This document shows positions 1 to 3,999 of a DNA stretch of 10,103 bases, in pieces. Under the pieces are notes generated by a model. That model made no database searches and was not told the origin of the DNA. It saw only the letters and a list, made by a program, of their open reading frames with translations. Position 1 is the first letter of the stretch. Each line of letters begins with the position of its first letter. A program made the position numbers and the translations under genes. Origin of the DNA: JBDKGV01 sp039798005. GTDB taxonomy: Bacteria > Fibrobacterota > Fibrobacteria > UBA5070. The stretch lies in assembly GCA_039798005.1 (NCBI GenBank), contig JBDKGV010000123.1, forward strand, positions 1 to 10,103. Reading direction: 5' to 3'.

Positions 1-52
1 TTTCAGAGATGAGCCATTGCGAAACGAGGGCGAAGCCCGAGAGCCTCGCACT

Positions 53-73
53 CCCCATGCATGGGGCCCCATG
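53..73. repeat. Two overlapping perfect 14-bp palindromes
   Basis: The arms read CCCCATG, CATGGGG, CCCCATG in succession. Positions 53-66 (CCCCATGCATGGGG) are a perfect palindrome, and positions 60-73 (CATGGGGCCCCATG) are a second perfect palindrome sharing the middle arm. The middle arm can therefore pair with either neighbour. This could be a binding site for a dimeric protein, a repeat end, or one of two alternative RNA hairpins. The symmetry is seen directly; the function is unknown. Confidence 0.6.
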
Positions 74-75
74 TT

Positions 76-89
76 GCGATCCTGATCGC
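76..89. repeat. Inverted repeat GCGATC-CT-GATCGC
   Basis: Perfect 6-bp arms at 76-81 and 84-89 are separated by two bases, directly after the overlapping palindromes at 53-73. The right arm belongs to a motif (CTGATCGCG) that recurs at 127-135. No function can be assigned. Confidence 0.45.
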
Positions 90-153
90 GTGGGGCACGG
101 CTGCGGCCGGTTCCGTCACGAGGTTGCTGATCGCGAGTGGTGGCACGATGCGC
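82..153. repeat. Degenerate direct repeat, two copies about 45 bp apart
   Basis: CTGATCGCG occurs exactly at 82-90 and again at 127-135. In both copies it is followed, with small insertions or deletions, by a related TGG..GGCACG..TGCG stretch (about 91-107 and 136-153). Both copies are also preceded by GTTG. This suggests an old duplication that has drifted. No coding function is evident. Confidence 0.4.
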
Positions 154-178
154 ACAGTGGCTGCGAAAATGCAGGGTC

Positions 179-231
179 CCCAGGGATGCCATCCCTGGGT
201 GGCGGTTCCCAGGGCCGCCAGTGGCCCTGGG
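179..231. repeat. Tandem pair of hairpins with shared CCCAGGG/CCCTGGG arms
   Basis: The first hairpin has perfect 10-bp arms (CCCAGGGATG at 179-188, CATCCCTGGG at 190-199) around one base. The second has perfect 9-bp arms (CCCAGGGCC at 208-216, GGCCCTGGG at 223-231) around a 6-base loop. Both begin with CCCAGGG and end with CCCTGGG and lie 8 bases apart, so they look like two copies of one palindromic unit, as in REP/BIME-type elements. No T-tract follows on either strand, so terminators are unlikely. Confidence 0.55.
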
Positions 232-370
232 CCGGGTCTGGGCCGGAGGTCCAGAGCAACAGTTTCAAAGAGAAACAGTTTTGACAAGTTCCGTACCGCT
301 CCCACCCTTCGAGCGTGATCTCCACATGTCGTGGTTTCGGAGGGAGTCGTTCCATGACCTGCTCAAGCCC

Positions 371-440
371 GGGCGCAGCCCAAGAACGATCCACCGCGGC
401 AGGGATGCCGGCCGCAAGGCCAAAGACCCCGGCGCAGCCG
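371..440. repeat. Series of small GC-rich hairpins
   Basis: Three short perfect hairpins follow one another. They are GGGC/GCCC around GCA at 371-381, GGCC/GGCC around GCAA at 410-421, and CGGC/GCCG around GCA at 430-440. The GCAA loop fits the GNRA class when read as plus-strand RNA, and the two GCA triloop hairpins resemble each other. Just downstream is a terminator-like hairpin at 465-480 in the same orientation. Together they could belong to a structured plus-strand RNA, but 4-bp GC stems arise easily by chance in DNA this GC-rich. Confidence 0.25.
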
Positions 441-464
441 AGGCTTGGCAGGCAGCCCGGCCCC

Positions 465-489
465 CGCCTCGGGGGAGGCGCCCTTTATT
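465..489 (+). terminator. Candidate intrinsic terminator for plus-strand transcription
   Basis: A perfect 6-bp stem CGCCTC (465-470) and GAGGCG (475-480) closes a GGGG loop and is followed on the plus strand by CCCTTTATTT, a moderately T-rich tail. On the minus strand the hairpin is followed by a G-rich stretch, so it does not look like a classical terminator for radC. This implies a plus-strand transcript entering from the left of the window or starting in 1-460, for which no gene is visible. The tail is interrupted, so efficiency is uncertain. Confidence 0.4.
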
Positions 490-504
490 TGACAGGAATT
501 GTCA
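490..504. repeat. Inverted repeat TGACA-GGAAT-TGTCA
   Basis: Perfect 5-bp arms at 490-494 and 500-504 lie 15 bases beyond the radC stop codon. As minus-strand RNA this would be a short hairpin just after radC. It is followed by AATAAAGGG rather than a T-tract, so it is not a convincing terminator. It could stabilise the radC 3' end or be a protein site. Confidence 0.3.
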
Positions 505-518
505 GAGTGTGGATCCCG

Positions 519-1205
519 TCAAAGAAGACCCTGCTCCCGGAAGCTCGAATGACCGTCGCGGGTCACGATGAGGTGGTCCACCAGTTCGATCTCCAGCCCC
601 TCGCCCAGACGCGCGATCGATTGGGTCAGGTTGCGGTCGGCGGCCGATGCCTGGCGCGATCCGCCCGGATGGTTGTGGGCCAGCACGATCCCGGTGGCCT
701 TGTGACGCAGCGCCTGCTCGAAAAGCCTGCGCGGATAGAGCACGGTACGAGTTCGAGATCCCGCATCGAACACCTCGCGCCCCAGGATGCGGCGCCCTTG
801 GTCGAGGTAGATCGCCGCGAAGCGCTCCTCCTCCGCAAGGCCGATGACCGAGCGCAGCCAAGGGACGGCCTCGGCCGGCTGGAACAGGAATTCCAAACGC
901 CCCTGCGTCTCAAGCACCAGCTCCTGATGCAACCGACGCACCAGCACCAGAAGGGAAATGGAATGAGGCCCCAAGCCTTCCTGCAGTTCCAGCTCCTGCG
1001 GATCGCGCAACAGCAGGCCTCCAAGAGTCGTGGAGGCAAGGAGCCGCTTGGCCAAGGGCTTCGTGTCGCCACGGGGAATGGCGTAGCTCAGCAGCAGCTC
1101 AAGAAGTTCGTAATCGGGCATCGAATCGATGCCGCCTTGCAACACGCGTTCGCGCAGCCGGGAACGATGTCCGGAGGTGTCGGAGGACGAAGCGGGATGG
1201 GCCAT
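519..1205 (-). CDS. radC: RadC family JAB/JAMM-domain protein
   Basis: This is a 228-residue protein of the RadC family, close to the usual length. The N-terminal part (about 12-95) carries the family signature GHRSRLRER, a DYELLELLL stretch, AIPRGDTKPLAKRLL and a helix-hairpin-helix-like region. The C-terminal MPN/JAB domain (about 105-228) has an intact metal-binding motif: His177-Asn-His179-Pro-Gly-Gly, then Ser187 and Asp190, with upstream glutamates near 126-127 available as the catalytic Glu. It ends with the typical GHSSFREQGLL. RadC was once linked to DNA repair in E. coli, but that role was withdrawn and the molecular function is unsettled; by homology it would be a metal-dependent protease or nuclease-like enzyme. 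The ATG at 1205 gives the family's normal N-terminus, but no good Shine-Dalgarno precedes it. It is divergent from rlmH. Confidence 0.93.
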   Translation of the reverse strand: MAHPASSSDTSGHRSRLRERVLQGGIDSMPDYELLELLLSYAIPRGDTKPLAKRLLASTTLGGLLLRDPQELELQEGLGPHSISLLVLVRRLHQELVLETQGRLEFLFQPAEAVPWLRSVIGLAEEERFAAIYLDQGRRILGREVFDAGSRTRTVLYPRRLFEQALRHKATGIVLAHNHPGGSRQASAADRNLTQSIARLGEGLEIELVDHLIVTRDGHSSFREQGLL

Positions 1206-1286
1206 GGCAGGGCTTTCATGCGCAGGTGGATCGCTTGCAGGAAAGCCATCCCGCCAGCGTGAAACGGAAAACTAGCATTGCGCCCC

Positions 1287-1736
1287 ATGCGATTGCGAAT
1301 GGTCTGGTTTGGAAAGCCCGCTCCCCGTACCTTGGAACCGGCCTTGGACGACTATCAAGGCCGACTGGAGCGGCAATGCCGTTTCGAGGGCATCGAACTG
1401 GCCGAGAGCAAAGGATCCGATGCCTTGGCTCGGGAGCGCGACATGGCCTTGGACAAGCTCGACGGGTTTCAGATCCTGTCGCTGTGCGTGGAAGGCAAGC
1501 CTTGGAGCACGGAACAATGGGCCCAGGAGCTTGAGACATGGCGACGCGAGGGAACCAATGTGGGCCTTGTCATCGGGTCGGCCGATGGACTCCATCCCGA
1601 CATCGTCAAGAAGGCCCGCTGGAAGGTGAGTCTTGGTCCCGTGACCCTTCCCCATACGCTGGCGCGGGTGATCCTGCTGGAGCAGCTCTACCGGGCGCAC
1701 ACCATTTTGCTGGGACTGCCCTACCACCGCGCCTGA
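1287..1736 (+). CDS. rlmH: 23S rRNA (pseudouridine1915-N3)-methyltransferase RlmH
   Basis: RlmH is a small SPOUT (alpha/beta-knot) methyltransferase that uses S-adenosylmethionine to methylate N3 of pseudouridine 1915 in helix 69 of 23S rRNA, acting on assembled 70S ribosomes. The 149-residue product matches the usual length of about 155. Family landmarks include the N-terminal MRLRMVWFGK, the region LCVEGKPWSTEQWA (about 66-79), the SAM-pocket loop LVIGSADGL (94-102), and the knot-forming C-terminus LPHTLARVILLEQLYRA (121-137) ending PYHRA. I start at the ATG at 1287 because it lines up with the E. coli start; an in-frame TTG at 1278 would add three residues. No clear Shine-Dalgarno is present. 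It is divergent from radC and 70 bp upstream of the kinase operon, so it may be transcribed alone. Confidence 0.95.
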   Translation: MRLRMVWFGKPAPRTLEPALDDYQGRLERQCRFEGIELAESKGSDALARERDMALDKLDGFQILSLCVEGKPWSTEQWAQELETWRREGTNVGLVIGSADGLHPDIVKKARWKVSLGPVTLPHTLARVILLEQLYRAHTILLGLPYHRA

Positions 1737-1742
1737 CACCCC

Positions 1743-1780
1743 TTGCGCCCCGCTTCCCGGATGTGGTAGTCTAGAACCAC
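1743..1780 (+). promoter_or_regulatory. Possible promoter and operator of the kinase operon
   Basis: In the 70-bp gap before the membrane kinase, TTGCGC (1743-1748) and TAGTCT (1767-1772) are 18 bp apart. The second is preceded by TGG (1764-1766), which fits an extended -10 (TGn). The hexamers match the sigma-70 consensus only 3 of 6 each. A GTGGT/ACCAC inverted repeat (1763-1767 and 1776-1780) straddles the proposed -10, where a repressor or autoregulatory response regulator could bind. This is inference from spacing and symmetry only. Confidence 0.3.
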
Positions 1781-1793
1781 GCGCAATCCATCC

Positions 1794-1800
1794 GGGGAGG
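1794..1800 (+). promoter_or_regulatory. Strong ribosome binding site of the membrane kinase gene
   Basis: GGGGAGG lies six bases before the ATG at 1807. It is the clearest Shine-Dalgarno on the plus strand of this window and fixes the start of the Cache-domain kinase. The hybrid kinase gene downstream has no comparable site. Confidence 0.75.
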
Positions 1801-1806
1801 TCCTTC

Positions 1807-3999
1807 ATGGCGCAGAGCAGGTCGCTTTCGACGTTGGTGTTCAGGAACTACCTGCGCAGCGCGCTCATTCCCGTGCTCACCATCGAACTGCTTCTTGTGA
1901 TCACCTACTTCCTCGTGAACGCATGGAACACCAACCGCACGGCCAACACCCTGCGCAAGGAACTGACCACAGCCCTGCCCTTTCTGGCCGAGAATCGCGC
2001 CGAGATCATCGACGCCAGCCTTTCCCGCGTGGCCGCCGCCACCCGGTTCTTTGCGGAAGAACACCAACGGCTGGAGACTGCACCACAGAACTATGTGGTG
2101 ACGGGCGAACCTGTCCAAGTCGTCCGCGCACCCAACGGCACCCGCTACCAGCCCAACCGCAAGGACGGGTCGAGCCTCTATTATCCCACCAACGCTCCGT
2201 TATCGGCCCGTCAGCTCCTGATCGGGGAACGCAGCGCAAGCCTCGACCCTCTCTACAAGCACATGGTCACCCAGATTCCCAACGTGGCCGCCGCATACTA
2301 CAACACCTGGGACAACACCAACCGGCTGTACCCGTACATCGAGAAGGTCTGGGAGCAGTACCCGGCAACCCTCCAGATGACCGATTACAACTTCTACTAC
2401 ATGGCGGATTCCCTCCACAACCCCAAGCGCACCAGTGCCTGGACGGGAGCCTACCTGGACCCCGCCGGCCAAGGCTGGATGGTCTCGTGCGTCGCCCCCG
2501 TCCATCTCGGTCGGGACTTGAAAGGCGTCGTGGGCCTTGACCTCACCATCGCCAACATCGTGAATGGACTCCTCTCCCTCAAGTTCCCGTGGGGAGCTTC
2601 GGCGTTCCTGGCCGACGACAGCGGCATGATCCTGGCCATGCCCCCGAAGGTGGAGGATGCGTTGGGACTGCACGAACTGAAGGGGCATGTCTACAACGAA
2701 GCGGTCAAGAAGGAACAGCTCAAGCCCCAGGACTACAACCTGTTCCGCAATCCGGACTCCTCGCTTTCCCAACGGTTTCGCCGGATGTATCAGGACAAGG
2801 ACACGGTCCAGAGCATTGAACTCAACGGTGAAGAAGTCTTCCTGATCCAAAAGCGCATTCCCCAAACCGGGTGGCGGATCTTCCTGATGGCCCGCTCCAC
2901 CGACGTGTTCCAGTCGGTCCGCGAGGTCTCCAGGCGTTCGCACCAGATCGGGTACGCCGTCATCGCGCTGATGCTGGGATTCTATGTGACATTCTTCCTC
3001 TACCTGCGCCGCAAGGCCCGCGAAATGGCCTCCCAGATGGCCACCCCCCTCACACAGCTGGCCCAAGCCACCTCCCGACTCGGGACCCAAGAATCCATCG
3101 AAACATTCCCGATGCAGGGAATCGACGAGATCGACCAGCTGACCACCAACTTCAATACCCTCTCCAGCGAACTGGAATCCCGCTCCAAGGAACTGGTGGA
3201 TTCGCAGGTCCACGCCCAGATCCAAGCCAAGGAGGGGGAACTCGCCTACGCACGCGGTCAATACGAATCGGCCAGCGGCTATCTGCACAATGTGGGCAAC
3301 TTGACCACGCGGCTGGCCTCCGACATCATGGATCTGCAGACCCTCCTCAAGAGCACCGAGCAGTTCCCGGAAGTCTTCCGGCGCATCCGCGAAGGGAACG
3401 ACCCGAAGATGCTGGACAACCTGGAGACCGTCCTGACCACCCGCATGGTGCCGCGCCTGCGAAGCGCCACCGAGGACATCGAGGATGTGCGCGACTGCAT
3501 CCACCGGACCATCGCCCACCAACAGAGCGCATTCTTGGACGGACAGAACGAACTCATCCCGACCCGATTTTCCCTTTCCGAGCTGCTGGAGCACATCGGG
3601 CACGAATTTGCCGAACGGGCCATCTCCCAAGGCATCGAGCTCTCCTGGAAGATCGCACCGGGGATCGAGATCACCAACCACAAGGACCAGATCTACCACG
3701 GGCTGGTGAACCTGGTGAAGAACTCCATGGAAGCGATCTCCGGCACCGGTACGGTGTCCGCCAGCCTGGAACGTACGACCCACGGATCCCGCATCGTCAT
3801 TGGCGACACCGGCTGCGGCCTGAACGAGGCCGAACTCACCCGGGTGCTCACGGCCGGCTTCACCACCAAGTCAGGAGGCCACGGCCTGGGCCTGCATTCC
3901 TTCTCCGTCTTCCTCTCCAGCCACTCCGGACGGCTTCAGGTCGCAAGTCCCGGAAAGGGCCAAGGTTGCCACATCACCATCGAGTTCTCCCATGACTGA
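1807..3999 (+). CDS. Membrane sensor histidine kinase (Cache-HAMP-HATPase, HNVGN H-box)
   Basis: This 730-residue inner-membrane sensor kinase has a transmembrane helix at about 15-38. An extracytoplasmic double-Cache-like domain follows (about 40-375), with landmarks AYYNTWDNTNRLYPYI, WTGAYLDPAGQGW and GVVGLDLTIANIV. A second membrane helix lies at about 383-400, then HAMP (about 402-455) and a short coiled coil. The H-box is GYLHNVGNL with His494 as the probable phosphorylation site. It belongs to the HNVGN-type kinases rather than those with the common H-E-x-R-T-P box. The ATPase domain is complete: N-box VNLVKNSMEAI (Asn639), G1 GDTGCGL (Asp667), GFTTK (684-688) and GHGLGLH (691-697). There is no receiver, so it must phosphorylate another protein. 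The next gene, overlapping by 8 bases, starts with a receiver and is the obvious partner. Cache domains typically bind small molecules such as organic acids or amino acids; the ligand here is unknown. Confidence 0.93.
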   Translation: MAQSRSLSTLVFRNYLRSALIPVLTIELLLVITYFLVNAWNTNRTANTLRKELTTALPFLAENRAEIIDASLSRVAAATRFFAEEHQRLETAPQNYVVTGEPVQVVRAPNGTRYQPNRKDGSSLYYPTNAPLSARQLLIGERSASLDPLYKHMVTQIPNVAAAYYNTWDNTNRLYPYIEKVWEQYPATLQMTDYNFYYMADSLHNPKRTSAWTGAYLDPAGQGWMVSCVAPVHLGRDLKGVVGLDLTIANIVNGLLSLKFPWGASAFLADDSGMILAMPPKVEDALGLHELKGHVYNEAVKKEQLKPQDYNLFRNPDSSLSQRFRRMYQDKDTVQSIELNGEEVFLIQKRIPQTGWRIFLMARSTDVFQSVREVSRRSHQIGYAVIALMLGFYVTFFLYLRRKAREMASQMATPLTQLAQATSRLGTQESIETFPMQGIDEIDQLTTNFNTLSSELESRSKELVDSQVHAQIQAKEGELAYARGQYESASGYLHNVGNLTTRLASDIMDLQTLLKSTEQFPEVFRRIREGNDPKMLDNLETVLTTRMVPRLRSATEDIEDVRDCIHRTIAHQQSAFLDGQNELIPTRFSLSELLEHIGHEFAERAISQGIELSWKIAPGIEITNHKDQIYHGLVNLVKNSMEAISGTGTVSASLERTTHGSRIVIGDTGCGLNEAELTRVLTAGFTTKSGGHGLGLHSFSVFLSSHSGRLQVASPGKGQGCHITIEFSHD
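3992..3999 (+). other. 8-base overlap of the two kinase genes (translational coupling)
   Basis: The bases ATGACTGA contain the start codon of the hybrid kinase (3992-3994) and the TGA stop of the membrane kinase (3997-3999) in different frames. No recognisable ribosome binding site precedes the second start. Ribosomes finishing the first gene probably reinitiate here, which would keep the two proteins in a fixed ratio and supports their acting as partners. Confidence 0.7.

Larger units (their letters stand above)
1..518. other. Intergenic region without a convincing gene, rich in palindromes
   Basis: These 518 bases lie downstream of the minus-strand radC stop and run off the left edge. Open frames cross the region on both strands, but their products are rich in Pro, Arg, Gly and Ala, show no recognisable domain and lack good ribosome binding sites, so I call none. 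What is visible is dense secondary structure: overlapping palindromes at 53-73, a GCGATC/GATCGC inverted repeat at 76-89, two hairpins sharing arm sequence at 179-199 and 208-231, several small hairpins at 371-440 and a terminator-like hairpin at 465-480. A degenerate direct repeat is also present (82-107 and 127-153). It could be a repeat-rich spacer, a decayed gene or a structured RNA locus. Confidence 0.6.

Noticed and set aside
262..276. GTTTC-AAAGA-GAAAC inverted repeat, CRISPR-repeat-like ends
   Set aside because: It occurs only once, with no spacer periodicity and no cas gene nearby.
281..286. TTGACA as a possible -35 (also at 489-494)
   Set aside because: No TATAAT-like hexamer lies 16-18 bp downstream of either copy.
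116..394. Minus-strand 92-codon frame with CQNC and CASCHH
   Set aside because: It resembles a zinc or heme motif only superficially, has no ribosome binding site or recognisable family, and lies in palindrome-rich DNA.
326..571. Plus-strand frame starting MSWFRRES, reminiscent of AccD N-termini
   Set aside because: The following residues lack the AccD zinc-finger cysteines and any carboxyltransferase motif. The frame runs into radC antisense, so the resemblance of a few residues is probably chance.
519..1205. radC as a marker of a mobile or defence island
   Set aside because: RadC homologues do occur in islands, but here the neighbours are core genes (rlmH, gltBD) and no mobility gene is visible.
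315..1262. 315-codon plus-strand open frame over radC
   Set aside because: Most of it is the complement of radC, which has an intact JAMM motif. The N-terminal part crosses the terminator-like hairpin and shows no domain.
2200..3783. 527-codon open frame antisense to the membrane kinase
   Set aside because: It lies wholly inside a well-supported kinase gene; its product has no recognisable domain. Long antisense frames are expected in GC-rich coding DNA.
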